DNA of 64,000 nt from Odobenus rosmarus divergens (GCF_000321225.1 NW_004450483.1:522347-586346), one strand, 5' to 3'. Shown: positions 23,126-35,119, numbered from the stretch's first letter. Numbers and translations are program-made. The notes: a model not told the origin generated them from the sequence alone.

Positions 23126-23269
23126 GTCAAAGTTGCAATCCTGAAGTACATTGAGTCCCTCGCTCGGCAGATGGATCCAACAGATTTTGTAAACTCTAGT
23201 GAGACGAGGCTTGCTGTTTCTAGAATTATAACCTGGACGACAGAACCAAAGAGTTCAGACGTGAGAAAG
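23126..23269 (+). CDS. CLASP2: CLASP2 exon: TOG3 (VKVAILKYIESLARQ..)
   Basis: The 144-bp exon is in phase 0 at both ends, with acceptor 'tctttcag' and donor 'gtatgt'. It reads VKVAILKYIESLARQMDPTD, then FVNSSETRLAVSRIITWTTE, then PKSSDVRK. It encodes later TOG3 HEAT helices; SSDVRK at its end begins the conserved D-V-R-K helix of the next HEAT repeat. MDPTDFVNSSETRLAVSRII matches CLASP2. Its symmetric phase would allow skipping without a frameshift, but loss would break the domain core. Confidence 0.97.
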
Positions 23270-24780
23270 GTATGTCCAGGAGAGCTCAGGTGCAGCTTTA
23301 AACACACACTGTTCTCAGGCATGTGTTAGGAAAAGAAATTTACCTAGAAACTTGCAGACCACCCCACACAGCTACACGGGATCCATTCTCACTCCTTTTC
23401 TGTGAAAACCAGACTTTGCTCTCGCCCCTATCTTCTCTGTCCAGTTCCACCTTGTCCCAGGCTTCTGACATCAAAATAAAAATCGGAAATCATGTATGAT
23501 GGTTTCCTGCTTTCCTTAGGCATCTATTTTGTTCTTTTCAAATGTGAAAGCACTAGTAGTTTAGTGTCTTGTAAGGCCGTTGGTTTTCCATATGTCAGTT
23601 TTGTGACATGGACTTTGAGGACAGAATTGAAGATCTAAGGCTGCCCGGCCATAAGGTGCCTCACAGCAAAATGTGGCTGAATGTTTGCTAGGAATATGAA
23701 TTGCTGAGTTTAAAAAGAACAAACAGTTTTGGATTATATACCACACTTGGAACACACTCTTTTTGAGATGGGGGGCTGAATGAATGGGGAGGTAGAATTC
23801 AGATTTTGGAGCCACCTGGACACCAAGGTGTTTTTGGTTTTTTTCATCAGCAGAAGAGAAGTATTGGCTTTCTTCAGAAGTGACACATTGAGGGACATAT
23901 AACAAAGTAATATAATAGTGCACAGGGACATGCAGTAGTACACAGAGTACCATTTCTCTTACTAGGTAGTGCTCTGCCTCAGGACCATTAACAGAGATTC
24001 ATTATTATATGTGAAACTTGCCAATTCCTGACAGGTTGCAAGCACGCAACAAGTGTAAGCTCCTGTCTTTCTCTTCCTCTCTGCCTGTCCATGTCCTTAT
24101 GTGCTTGAGTTTCACACGCAGTTGTTATTCTTTTACTCTATATAGAAACTGAGTAGCCTTTATAAAATACTCTTTTAAAGCCAGCTTCCTCAGTTCAGCT
24201 TTCAGACCGAAAGTACTTGATTTTGGTTATTTGTTTATAATCACGAGCTTTGCTTTGTTTCTTCTGTGCCATACTCCTTCCACATTTAGCCTGACCAGTG
24301 GAGTGCTTTGGCTTTGATAATGTGGACCACTTGGGTCCAGGCAGGAAAAAAGAAAAGGAGGATTCCAAGCAATAGCTAGCAGGAGTGGTGTATTTCCAAA
24401 TGCAGACTAACACTTAGCTCGTCCTCCAGTGGAGTTCAAACACAACAGAAGAATTCTCTGGGAGGTTTCTTTGAAACAGTCATGGGTCATGTAAGTCCTG
24501 TGTCCACTGTGTAGTAATAAACTAAGTTGTCCAAGGTCAAAGGAACAAGGGCAAATCTTATTCAAGCACTCATTCAAAATTATTATCAAAAGAGCATTTC
24601 ACTGGCAACCTTTAATGTAGCCATTAAGCCAGTGTTGGATTAGGGAGGAACAGTAGGAGGTGGTTCAATGATTTGGTTGGTATGTAAGTCACAAACAGAT
24701 ACTTCTGTTGTAATTTTCAAAATCACAAGATTGGCCAATAAATACAAAGCCTTCAGGACAGCTTTCTATCTTTAGTCGTA

Positions 24781-24812
24781 ACACACACACGTGTGTGTGT
24801 GTGTGTGTGTGT
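24781..24812. repeat. (AC)5(GT)n palindromic microsatellite
   Basis: Ten bases of AC repeat are followed directly by GT repeat, so 24781-24800 is a perfect inverted repeat. The GT run continues to about 24812. Confidence 0.93.
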
Positions 24813-25348
24813 ATGTGTTCCTTTTATAATTGGATGTTACTTAAATATTCCCTCCTGTAGGGCTGAAACATACTCTAGACTTACCATGATTAGGGCCTGT
24901 GTGAGAGCAGCTCACTTTCATCATAACGTCCACTTTCTCTGGACATGCACATTAGAAATTTGAACTAGAATTTATTTTCCTAACTTTTCTAAACAGGTTG
25001 TTATAGGAACTTTTTTCCTTGAGTTCCTCAGCCTTAGGCTCCAGTACACTCAACTTATTTTACTACTAGTTTAAGTCAAATATGGTTAAGATATTAAATT
25101 TATTGCCAGAAATCACATGGTTCATTTACTGTTGATCTCCAACACTTAATTTCAGTCATTTTGGATCCTATAGTGTTGCTTTACAAAGCCTGGTCTCCAT
25201 TGGTATTCTGCTTCTGTTGCCTGCTCTCACTTCCCCTTCCCCATCTTGAGGACTGCTTAATACCTACCTCACCTTCAGACTGAGTTCAAACCCAGGTTCT
25301 GGGACAGTAATCCTGATCTTCAGAAAATTTGGAAAGCTTTATTACATT

Positions 25349-25503
25349 AGTAGTTCTCAGTCCTGGCTGCAATCAAAATCAACCTCAATTCCTGGGCTCT
25401 ACCCCAGGTAATTTGGCTTAATTAATAAAAAGTGTGGACAGCATTTTGGGTCTCACTGGCTGTTGGTTGATTTTTAATGCACAGAGTTGAGACCCATTGT
25501 TTT
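25349..25503. mobile_element. MER5-like DNA transposon remnant (hAT-Charlie)
   Basis: 'agtagttctcagtcctggct' at the left, 'cctgggctctaccccaggta' inside and 'gttgagacccattgttttag' at the right resemble the MER5A plan of near-terminal inverted 'cagtggttctcaa' ends around a 'gggccccaccc' core. The assignment is from memory and the copy is diverged. Confidence 0.6.
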
Positions 25504-25829
25504 AGAACATTACCCTGGGGTTGAACCTCAACATATACAGACTATTAGTGTTGACCTGGTTGCCACTAATTTTCTTGGTCCCAGCCTTCATCATCAGGAT
25601 CTTCAGGACTAGGGCTTGGACTTGCTGCTCCCCAGTGCCTTCCCCACCTCCCTATTTTCACTCACCCTGTATACTCAGCACCGAGCACAATACAAAGTAG
25701 ACATTTAATAAACATTTTGAATGAATTAATGAATGATAAATGTCCAAAGAGAAATAATCTAATTTTACGTAGCATGTCAAAGCCATCATTTTCACAACCG
25801 TAGTGTTGGAGGCCCCCTGTTTTGACCTC

Positions 25830-26225
25830 TGTATTAGTCTTCTGTTGGACACCAAATCACCACAGACTTAACAGCTTGAAACTACACAAATTTATTATGT
25901 TGTAATTTCTGTGATTCAGGAATCTAGCACATGGTCTCTGGGTCCTCTGCTTAAGATCTTAACAGACGGAAATCAAGGTGTTGTCTGGGTTTTTGGTCTC
26001 TTCTGGCTCACTGCTGCTTGGCTGAATTCCATTCCTTACAGGAGTGGGGCCGAGGTGCCTGTTTTCTTGCTGACTGCCAGCACGGGTGTTCTCAGCTCAC
26101 AGAGGTTACCTGCCACCCCGTCTGCCACATGGCCCTCTCCACAACACGGCAGTTTGCTTTTTCAAAGCCAGCAGGAGAATATTTGGGGAAAAAATTTCCC
26201 CAGACGTCCAAGATTTGCTGAAAAA
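25830..26225 (+). mobile_element. Ancient LTR-like fragment (ERVL/MaLR type)
   Basis: 'ctgtattagtcttctgttgg', 'aaactacacaaatttattat', 'gaaatcaaggtgttgtctgg' and 'ccacatggccctctccacaa' follow the order of a common old mammalian LTR consensus. No internal retroviral genes are present. The family name is tentative. Confidence 0.5.
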
Positions 26226-26694
26226 CCTTAATCTACCCATCTAAGAGTATTAATTTTCTGCCAACAGTAGTTGGGGAGTTTGCAGACAGTATAATTCATT
26301 CTACACAATCCTATTAGGGAAAGCACTTTAAGCTGATAGAACTCTTGATTTGTTGTTACCATCTTTAATAATTTACTTTGTTTCCCTTTTCATCTCAGCA
26401 TTTTGGGGTGTTTGATGTTGGAGAGAGAGGGGTGTCTAAATATTTAAGATGTTTTGAAGAGGAGGGAAGAGGCACAGCCAGAACTGGAATGCAAGCCAGT
26501 CAGCAGTGGAGTGTGCTTAGGCCCAAACTGATGGGGGCTAGCAGGAAAGGCTCCCCCCAACCCAGACCTTCACTGGCCTGCTTTATTCTCAAAGTAACCT
26601 TGTTCGTGTTTTAGGTATGGGAGCCCTGACTAGTTGTGTTGGCCATACTATACCTTTCTGAAGGCGCTGTGTTGATGTTAAGATACTACAACGT

Positions 26695-26866
26695 GGGGCG
26701 CCTGGGTGGCTCAGTCGGTTAAGCGTCCAACTCTTGATATTTGTTCAGGTCGTGATCTCAGGGTCATGAGATTGAGCCCCACATTGGGCTCAGCGCTGAG
26801 TGCGGAGTCTGCTTGAGGTTCTCTCCCTCTCTCAAATAAATACGTAAATCTTAAAAAAAAAAAAAG
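26695..26866 (+). repeat. CAN-SINE
   Basis: The head 'ggggcgcctgggtggctcag' is followed by 'gttaagcgtccaactcttga', 'gggtcatgagattgagcccc', a CT-rich part, 'ctcaaataaatacgtaaatc' and a poly-A tail of 13. Confidence 0.96.
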
Positions 26867-26884
26867 TTAACAATGTATTGACAA

Positions 26885-27055
26885 TAGGAAGTAGATTCTG
26901 GAGTTTGACCTTCTTTGACTTTTGCCTCTGCCACTCGTTGGTGTAAGCTGGCACCGTAACCTCTTAATTCTTGTTTGTTCCCCAAAAATGGGAATGAAAA
27001 TCCCTGCCTCAGGCTTCATTGGGAGGACTAGTAGAGAAAAATAGCTAAATATTAC
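26885..27055 (+). repeat. MIR-like remnant
   Basis: 'gattctggagtttgaccttc', 'gcctctgccactcgttggtg' and 'aaaaatgggaatgaaaatcc' follow plus-strand MIR order. Confidence 0.65.
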
Positions 27056-27444
27056 TTCATTTACGTTGCAGGCCCTGCTCTTGGTTGTTTTGGTTTTGCT
27101 ATTGCTATTTGTGGAGCAAATGGAGAACCCAATTTTTTTCCAGCATTTAGAAGATTTTTTTTTTCCCATCAACCAAAGGGAATGTGATAATGCAGTAGAA
27201 TTTTTAATGGTATGTTTATATTTCAGGATTCAGAATCCTTGTGGGTTTGGTTATCATATATGATCCTCTGACATTTAGCACCTACAGTGTCAGATGCGAT
27301 AGCAGATTTAGCCCCCACATGTTTCGAGAGATGTGATAACTGAAAGCATGGCAAAGAAGCCTAGAAAGTACAGAGATGGTATTGCCTGGAGCAGGAAGAT
27401 GATAGAAACCTTCAAAAGGTGAAATTTCTGACTGGAAAAAAAAA

Positions 27445-27587
27445 ATTTTTTTTTTTCTTTTTTAGAGAGAGGGAGTGAGGGAGAGAGGAGAGGCAGAGGG
27501 AGAGGGAGTATCTTATGACCCTGAGGTCATCACCTGAGCCAAAATCAAGAGTCGGACGCTTAACCAACTGTGCCACCCACGTGCCCC
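27445..27587 (-). repeat. CAN-SINE
   Basis: In reverse it shows T-rich start, 'agagagagggagtgagggag', 'tgaccctgaggtcatcacct', 'gacgcttaaccaactgtgcc' and 'acccacgtgcccc'. It faces the plus-strand copy at 26695 about 580 bp away. Confidence 0.92.
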
Positions 27588-27604
27588 TCTAACTGAAAAA
27601 TGTT

Positions 27605-27835
27605 CAAGTCTGATTACTGGTAGGCAGCGTGGCCTAGCCGCAAAGCTCAGGGTTTTCCCATCAAACAGGATTTGAGGCTCAACTGAACTGTGACAGGCTC
27701 TTTCAAGAAACGAGTTGACCATTTTGGTCTCCTTTTGACCCTTGCATCGCATAAGGCCAAGAGTGCTGCGACTGCTGGCGAGGATTATGGTTATTACGCA
27801 CCTAGCAAATGATAGAGGTTTGAAACTGGTCGTTA
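27605..27835 (+). repeat. MIR-like remnant
   Basis: 'ggtaggcagcgtggcctagc' resembles the MIR 5' 'acagtatagcatagtggtta' region, and 'ttatggttattacgcaccta' its 3' half. The central core is poorly preserved. Confidence 0.45.
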
Positions 27836-30800
27836 CTGTTGTTATTCTTCCTATTCCTAGCTGTTAGATTATGTATACCTAGGTGATTTTGTAAAAGAAA
27901 CCAAATACTTTCACAGCTTACAAATAACCCTGGTTTAAGCACTTGCTTCTTCTCTCATTAAATCCTACCGCCTTTCCTGTTTGTCAGTCCCCGCTTCAGC
28001 GTAGTCGAGTAGGTGAGGATTTCCCCACTAGGTCAGCTTCCACCTGCTCTGGGCCTGGAGAAGGAAACTTGGAAGAAAATTGTAAACAGGTAGATTTTAA
28101 ACTATGTACTAATTTGAAAAAAGACACTTCACTGTTTGCATTTTAGATGATTAATACTGATTACCCTTGTCGAGACACTGAAAAAATTCCGAAGAAACCT
28201 AAAATTCATATAATACTACGTGATAGTGTGTGTCTGTGTGTGTGTAAATGCTTGTTTTAACGTGTTTTATGATTAACTTCCCTGCCCAAAGAAATAGCTA
28301 TGTTGAGTGTAGACCTCTACTGTACTTTAGCAGAATGGTGAAGGAGAGATACTAAATGAGAAATGTCTGAAGGTGTTGAGATACCCTTTCTTTGGTGATT
28401 TTCTAAAGCAATTTTTAATGACAATCCAGAGGGAGCAGTAATCGTTTAATAAATGAAAAAACTTTTTTCCCTCCCCGAGTTTAAGTTTTCCCCAATTAAT
28501 ACCAGTGCTGAAGCATTTGTCAAAGCTTTATTGATCTCCTGTCTCAAAGAATTCTTTGCTGCTTTCAAGGCAGTTGATAGCCCTGGGAGTGCTTTCCACA
28601 CAGTGGCAGTAAGATTCGAACGACCTTCTGCCCTCACCTCCCAAATTCTCCTGTTAGGGGTGTGAGTGGGGATCATTTCCTTGCAAGTTGCCATTTGATC
28701 TTGGAAACCAGTAACCCTAGAGTTGTCCATTAGAAAAAGTCAGCAGCAGCCTTGAGTGTTTTGTCCGGCTGCTTACCGGCCCCACCTCTTGTGGAAAGCA
28801 AGAGTTCAACAATGGGACAAGAACAGGCCTACTCTGCTCTTGGATTCATTATTGCACACGAGCTGTGCTGCAGGCTTTTTTAAACGACTCTCTCCAACTC
28901 AGTCCCCATATTTGGAATTATCACTTTAAAGAGAGTGTATTGATGGTAATGATAAATATAACCCAGTTTTCTTCCTTGCTTGGATTCTAGTGTTCTGACT
29001 TCTCACTATGACAGAGGGTTGTAGATAAAATATTTTAGGACCATAGCAGTCTCATTCCTTTTAAAACTGTGACGTAAAGTATTTTTAAAAGAACACATTT
29101 AAGTCATACTTTCTATCCATTTCTGGAGCTTGGACGTCATTAGAAAGGGTTTTACTTTGGAAACAGCTTTAAACCTAAGGGTGACTTTTGAAGACTGTAT
29201 AGAATCATTTACATTTTGTGTTTTGGAAAATGTAAAAATAAATTATACTCATTTATATATATGTCACCGCAAATGTACCATCTTTCCAACTAGCTGTATT
29301 TTCAAAATTCCCCGTTTTTCTGTTTGATTTTTATCAAATGTAACGTTAACGGTTATTGAAAGAGAAGTTTCTTTAGTGGGCCAGAAGTTAAAGTTGGCTG
29401 CACCTTCTTTTCCCGCGTGACTAAGTCATTGACAGCGTGTAGCCATGAATTAGCACAATTTCTGGGCAGCCCTCTTGTTCCTAAAAGATCCCGCTAATTT
29501 TAGAATTTGCTTTATGAAAAACCTCAAATTACTTTGTGGTGTTGGATATCCTGTCATTCTGGGAAGAAATGCGGTTTTTAAAGACAGTGGCACATTTCAC
29601 ATAAAAATATGCTATTCAGAAATATACTGTTACATTTTATAATTTTCAGATGTCATTGTCAGTCATTAAAAAATAAGTCCCTAAGCTTTCTTAGTAAATT
29701 GGCGACATTTTTTCTCCCTGCTAAATCAAGTCTGTTTTTTTCTGTCTGTTTGAAGTGCAGGTTTTTCTGCATGCATTTTTTTTCCTTAACATCTAATAAA
29801 ATGGTTTTTTAAATGCACGGGTTACGTTGCATGAGTTTTGGAATTTGCTCCTATACAAATATACAGATCATTGTTAATATATATTACATTGGTGAATTAG
29901 ATTCCTTCAGATAACTATTTATTAAGAATGTTTCAATAATGAAATGTAAAAATGTAAATTTTAACACAATCAGTAACAATGTGTTTTGCCTCTGTCATGA
30001 AAGCACACAGGCCCCTTGGGATTTAATTTGGATGGAAAAGCTACTAATGACTATATTTGGAGGTCAAGGGAAAAAAGGAAGATACTTTTGCCCAATGCTG
30101 TGCTTAATAAATGCTTTTGATATGCTAAAAAGTAGTTTTTGATGTTGTAAGAAAACATTCTACTGATATTTTAAATTTCATAATTAATTTTTATTTTTGG
30201 TTAAATATATTTGGGTCTCTGGATTATCTTTTTTTTTTTTTTCCCTCTCCAGACAAAAATAATCATTTTGCCTTTATTGGATCCAGAATTAATTTTAACA
30301 TTGTGAAAGCGTTGAAATATTTTGTGGTGTTTATTTCTAGAGCCTTTCTAAGCAAATAATACATTTTGTAATACCCTATATCATGGAAAAAAATATACAG
30401 AATAATTACTGCAATCCTAAAATTGAGTGTGTTGGACAGATAAATGTATCCTTTCGGTCAGAAGATATTCAGAATGTGTTTTTCTTTCTTCTGACTCTCA
30501 GAAATTTGTTAAGAAATGCCATTATTTACTAAAGTTTTCTCTTGGCATAGTTTTTCTAAATCAAAACCCTTGGAACGAATTCCTCAGGCTTTTTTAGTGC
30601 CTGCTACTACTTAGTACCATAGAAAGCACATAACTTGCTAGAGAAACCTGAGTCTCATTGGGCTACTATTGCTTCAGCTAACTGCTTTCCCACCTTGCTG
30701 TAAGAGTGATCACCAGCAGTCCTGCAATATATTGTCTCAGTTAATAAAGAAAAGTAGAGCATTTGCCGAAACACAGAAGAGTACGTTTTTAATTTGTACC

Positions 30801-31402
30801 ATAGAAGTCTGGTTTGCTGCCCATGGACTGTCTCCTCACTTCATAGGCATAACAGTAGGAGTTCTCCGGATGTATTTAGACTCTTTTTCTAGAATTTCTC
30901 AGTCCCTCAGAGTGGGCTTGAGGAAAAAGGCTGCTCAACGGGTTGCTCAGATAACCCGTTGGCAGCTCATGGAGAGTCTTGTTCTCCCCAGGATGCACCG
31001 GGAGCCCTGTCCAGTTCTGACTTAGTAGAGTGAACCATCGTCAGCCTTTTCACGTTCTTGGATTGTTTCATTTATGGGTTTACCAGCTTTGTGCCTAGTG
31101 CTGGACAACACAGGAAAAGTCATTTATTACGAGCATGCTATGGAAATCCAAGGCCAGGGCGTGAAGATGAAACAGGGGTGTATTTTCCAGATTGAAGTCA
31201 GGCTATTTATAATTGATGATCTTATTTTTTCCAGATGCCTTTTGTTGGTGTTTTTTTATGACAAAGGTGTCCTCTTTGTTTTTTTTTTATTATTATTTAT
31301 TTTACTTATACAAAAACATTTTTGTAAAACAATTTTAATGAAAGTTTTGACCAAAATATGCTATTGTCTATTACATAAATTAATCAAGTGTTCTTTTTCC
31401 AG

Positions 31403-31546
31403 GCAGCACAAATTGTGCTGATCTCTCTGTTTGAATTGAACACTCCTGAATTCACCATGTTACTTGGTGCCTTGCCAAAAACATTCCAGGATGGTGCCAC
31501 CAAACTCCTGCATAACCACCTCAAGAATGCCAGTAACACCAGTGTG
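31403..31546 (+). CDS. CLASP2: CLASP2 exon: end of TOG3
   Basis: The 144-bp exon is phase 0 at both ends, with acceptor 'tttttccag' and donor 'gtgagt'. It reads AAQIVLISLFELNTPEFTML, then LGALPKTFQDGATKLLHNHL, then KNASNTSV. It completes TOG3: D-V-R-K from the previous exon continues into AAQIVLISLFELNTPEF, a typical last HEAT repeat. AAQIVLIS is CLASP2-like (CLASP1 has AAQSVLIS as I recall). The last residues start a Ser/Asn-rich linker. SINEs in opposite orientation flank the exon (27445 minus, 31744 plus). Confidence 0.97.
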
Positions 31547-31743
31547 GTGAGTGCTTGGTCACAATTGATACCTCTGTAGCGATCATGACCTCTGTGAATC
31601 CCTGGGCTAGACGTGCTCTAATAAAATGGCCAGCTTTCTTGTTCTCTTTTAGTAGATTGTGGGCATCTGGAGGGTGGGGGCTGTGTCTGAACCTGCCATA
31701 TTCCCAATGAATGAGTGAACTTGGTATTTAAATATGGCCTTTT

Positions 31744-31929
31744 TTGGGCGCCCTGGCTCAGTTGGTTAAGCGACTGCCTTCGGCTCAGGTCATGATTCTG
31801 GAGTCCTGGGATCGAGTCCCACCTCGGGCTCCCTGCTCAGCAGGGAGTCTGCTTCTCCCTCTGACCCTCTTCCCTCTCGTGCTCTCTCATTCTCAAATAA
31901 ATAAATAAAATCTTTAAAAATAAATAAAT
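31744..31929 (+). repeat. CAN-SINE, young form with target-site duplication
   Basis: The head lacks a few bases ('gggcgccctggctcagttgg'), then come 'taagcgactgccttcggctc', 'gctccctgctcagcagggag', 'ctctgaccctcttccctctc' and an 'aaataaataaataaaatctt' tail. The flanks repeat 'aaatatggcctttt' at 31730-31743 and 31930-31943, a perfect 14-bp duplication (the second copy reads on as 'cttac'). Confidence 0.95.
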
Positions 31930-32225
31930 AAATATGGCCTTTTCTTACATGAGATTGTTCAATCAGTTAAATTTTTAGTTGGTCATTTAGTCATTCATTG
32001 AGTTACTTTCTTCATATGTAAAGATGGAAGTGCTCAATTTGTGTCTGTTAATCTAGCACAGCTGACATCAGTCATTCAGCTTCAGGAATCCCTACGTGAC
32101 AGTTACCCATTTTAGGTGTATGTGCACTTAAAGTTGGCCTTAATGATTCTTTAAAAAAAAAAAAAAAAGTCATCCCAATTAGGCAGATTTTGCCCTTCTA
32201 TTTACATGTGGATTAAAAAGCTAAG

Positions 32226-32455
32226 TGGGGGGGGCACCTGGGTGGCACAGTCAATTGAGCATGTGACTGGGTTTCAGCTTAGGTCGTGATCTCATGGTCA
32301 TGAGATTGAGCCCCACGTCAGGCTCTGCGCTCAGCGTGGAGTCTGCTTGGGATTCTCTTCCCTCTCCCTCTTCCCCCTCCCTCCTGCTTGTGCTCTTGCT
32401 CTCTCACTCTAAAGTCAATCAATCAATCTTAAAAAAAAAAAAAAGAAAAGAAAAC
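32226..32455 (+). repeat. CAN-SINE
   Basis: The G-rich start 'ggggggcacctgggtggcac' is followed by 'gtcatgagattgagccccac', a long CT-rich tail, 'aatcaatcaatctt' and poly-A. Confidence 0.94.
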
Positions 32456-32525
32456 CTAGGGGAAAGGGGCGCTATAATCTATGTTTAGCCCTTGAATAAT
32501 GATGCTTATTCTGTTTTCACACCAG

Positions 32526-32632
32526 GGCTCTCCGAGCAATACAATTGGCCGGACTCCCTCCCGACACACCAGCAGCAGGACCAGCCCCCTGACCTCCCCC
32601 ACCAACTGTTCCCATGGGGGCCTATCTCCCAG
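32526..32632 (+). CDS. CLASP2: CLASP2 exon: Ser/Thr/Pro-rich linker after TOG3
   Basis: The 107-bp exon runs from acceptor 'cacaccag' to donor 'gtaatg'. It reads GSPSNTIGRTPSRHTSSRTS, then PLTSPTNCSHGGLSP plus two bases of Ser. It has several S/T-P pairs and RxxS sites, which suit phosphorylation by proline-directed and basophilic kinases (inference). SRHTSSRTSPLTSPTNCSHG is CLASP2-specific. It splices either to the cassette exon at 36750 or straight to 41383; both keep the frame. Confidence 0.96.
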
Positions 32633-32724
32633 GTAATGCCATTTCAACAAAAGTGAAGAAACTGAAGCACCCCAGTGTCTGTCCAACCTATTTCTAGGTT
32701 TTTAGACCAAGCTTAATAGCAAAA

Positions 32725-32870
32725 AATGAATGGGTATCATGAGACCATGGGGTTCTAGTCCTCACCCAAATCTTAACTATATAATCTTGGGCAAAGCAGT
32801 TGACTTCCATGGCGAAATGGGCAATTTGTGCTGAATGTTCTCGGAGATTCTTCCAGCTCTGAGCATTCCC
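32725..32870 (+). repeat. MIR-like remnant
   Basis: 'gtatcatgagaccatggggt', 'ataatcttgggcaaagcagt' and 'gaaatgggcaatttgtgctg' follow plus-strand MIR order. Confidence 0.6.
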
Positions 32871-35041
32871 TAGTAACTTAAAATTTTAAAGCTAAATTTA
32901 CATTTAGTACTGTTTCACATAGAAACCATTTAGAAATTCATCACCTATTCTCCAAGTGCTAGGAGCACCTGAAGGTATTTGTCATCTAAATAAATCCCCT
33001 ATAGTCAGTCCACACATAGCCTGGGGTAGTTTTCCCACCAAGCAGCTGTTCCAAGCATAGTTGCTGTCATCACAGGCTCACGTTTGAAGCAGACTGCTGC
33101 TCTGGAGAGGTATTAAGAACCTGAGAACTAAAATTGGATCAGCATTTTCAGATTTTTGTTGGGACCATGCAAACGTTGGTCTTAGAGAGTCTGAGACGGT
33201 GACTTAAAATCAGAAAAATGCTTTGTCTTGGGATCTTTAGACTTCTCCGTCTGCCCAGAGCCTTTGGAAGTCTTTGCAGGTGACCCCCTGGCATGTGTTG
33301 GAGTCTCTCATGGCCTCACATAGAGTAGTGGCCCTAGAGGCCAGACTTCATAGTGCTTGGACCTGTGAGGGTCATACATGCTGTGTTTGTCTACCAGACG
33401 TCCAGATCTTTGCAATCCCTGGCCACAAGGATCAGGGGGCTGTGTCTTAAGGGATGTTGACACCAAGATAGTAAGAACATACCACAAGTACTACCATCTT
33501 CCCTTTAAAGGTTACCTCTTTAGTAGGAAAATATAAAAAATATAAGTGCCTTTAAATTTATTTTAGATTTTTAAATTCCCCAAATCTTCCATCCTTACCA
33601 GTAGAGTTCTCTTTAGTTCTTCAAGTGGTCATATAAATATTGAAACATATGAAATTTGTATTTTTCTCTTGGGATATAAAGCAAAATATTTTATATACTG
33701 TTTATATTGCCTTATTTCTAATCCCCCTAAATCTCCCTGGTACTATATTTAGGTAGAATGAAGAATGATGTCACGTCTCCAAGTTTGGTCTGTGTTGTCC
33801 TGATTTTAGCAGGCTGTTATAATTAGATAGTTGACATCAGAAGTGAATGAAAATATGTCTGAATTTCCCCAGGTGTGACTGAGGCTCAACCAACTATTTT
33901 TTTTTTCATGTTAATATCTGTATCTAAAGTATATGACTTAACAGGGTCCAGTGTTAACAGTAAAATCAGAGTTCTCTTTCTCGGGGTGGAGGGCAGGGGC
34001 AGGATTTTGTGGAAAGCTTGAATTCTCTGTAAGTGGTTGCTTTTGTCTAGAAGTAATACTTCTGCACCATTAATTAGGAAATCTCTTCCATAATACACAG
34101 TTCATACTTTTTATCTTTTAGTTCTTTCATTATTAGGGTGGCACATTCCTTAGGTAATAAGCAAAAGGTAAAACTCAAGTATTTTTATTCTATGTACTGC
34201 TAGTCTTAAGTAAAAGACTGGTGGAGGCCACTGGTGTAATCCATCAGAGCTAAGAATTGGCACGGTATTAATCTTCACGGATCCCCACATTATTAAAAAT
34301 TTTACTTTTCCAAGTCACCATTCATTTTTAGTTGGCCTGGTCTTAATTTTTACTGTCAGGTTTGCCGGTTGGTGGAAGAAATGAAGAGGTTTATTTTCAA
34401 TATTAATATCATTTTCAAGATTAAAGCCAAGTGTGACCTAAATGTTTTCTTGCCAACAAATTCCGCTTTAGGGAATTATTTAATTGTGTGGCCTCTTTAT
34501 TTTTTAAACGAATGTGCCCTCAGGTCAGGGCATACCTAGCCAGATGGCCTTAGTCAACAACTTAAACTCAGTAGAAGTGATTTTTCTCATAACTAAAACT
34601 GTCCAGAAGTAGGAAAAATGGCCTCCTGTCATTATATCACTGGGAATATTAAAGTAGGCCACATACTTTCACTAGGAAGATTATAAAAACTATGAACACT
34701 TGCATTAAATAGGAGAATGGACTAGGTTACCCCATTCCTGAGGAGACGATAGACAAGTTCTACCACATATAATCTCAAGGGTTTTTTGAGCAGTGCTCTT
34801 GAAGCATTTACTTTCTGTGAGCTGCCATTCTTTTGAATCATCTTAAACATATGATGTTAATTTTTTATTCTTAAGAGGAAAAGTTACCAGTTGTTTGTTT
34901 TCAATCAAATTTTTTTGTATCAAAACGAACTAGTATTTTTTTAGTCCAAAAATTCTACACTAAGATCATGGTGTGTTAATAAGGAAATATTCTAAAATGA
35001 TGAGCAAATCTAATTTGATAGTTAAACAAAAAAAAAACCCC

Positions 35042-35119
35042 TACAAACAATGAATCATGGAACACTACATCAAAAACTAATGATGTATGGTGATTAACAT
35101 AACATAATAAAAAAAAAGC
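35042..35119 (+). mobile_element. 5'-truncated carnivore L1, extreme 3' end
   Basis: 'acaaacaatgaatcatggaa', 'cactacatcaaaaactaatg' and 'gattaacataacataataaa' are the last bases of the carnivore L1 3' UTR before its A-rich tail. Similar 'aaaaaaaccc(c)ta' text lies on both sides and may be the target-site duplication. Confidence 0.85.

Larger units (their letters stand above)
23270..31402 (+). other. CLASP2: CLASP2 intron (8.1 kb)
   Basis: This is the largest complete intron. It contains an AC/GT palindromic microsatellite at 24781, a MER5-like fragment at 25349, an LTR-like fragment at 25830, CAN-SINEs at 26695 (+) and 27445 (-), and MIR-like remnants at 26885 and 27605. From about 27850 to 31300 I recognise no transposon: the stretch is AT-rich and may include conserved non-coding DNA. 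The acceptor is 'ttctttttccag'. Confidence 0.87.
31547..32525 (+). other. CLASP2: CLASP2 intron (1.0 kb) with two SINEs
   Basis: Two plus-strand CAN-SINEs (31744 and 32226) make up over 40 percent of this short intron. The second ends about 70 bp before the acceptor 'ttcacaccag'. Confidence 0.9.
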
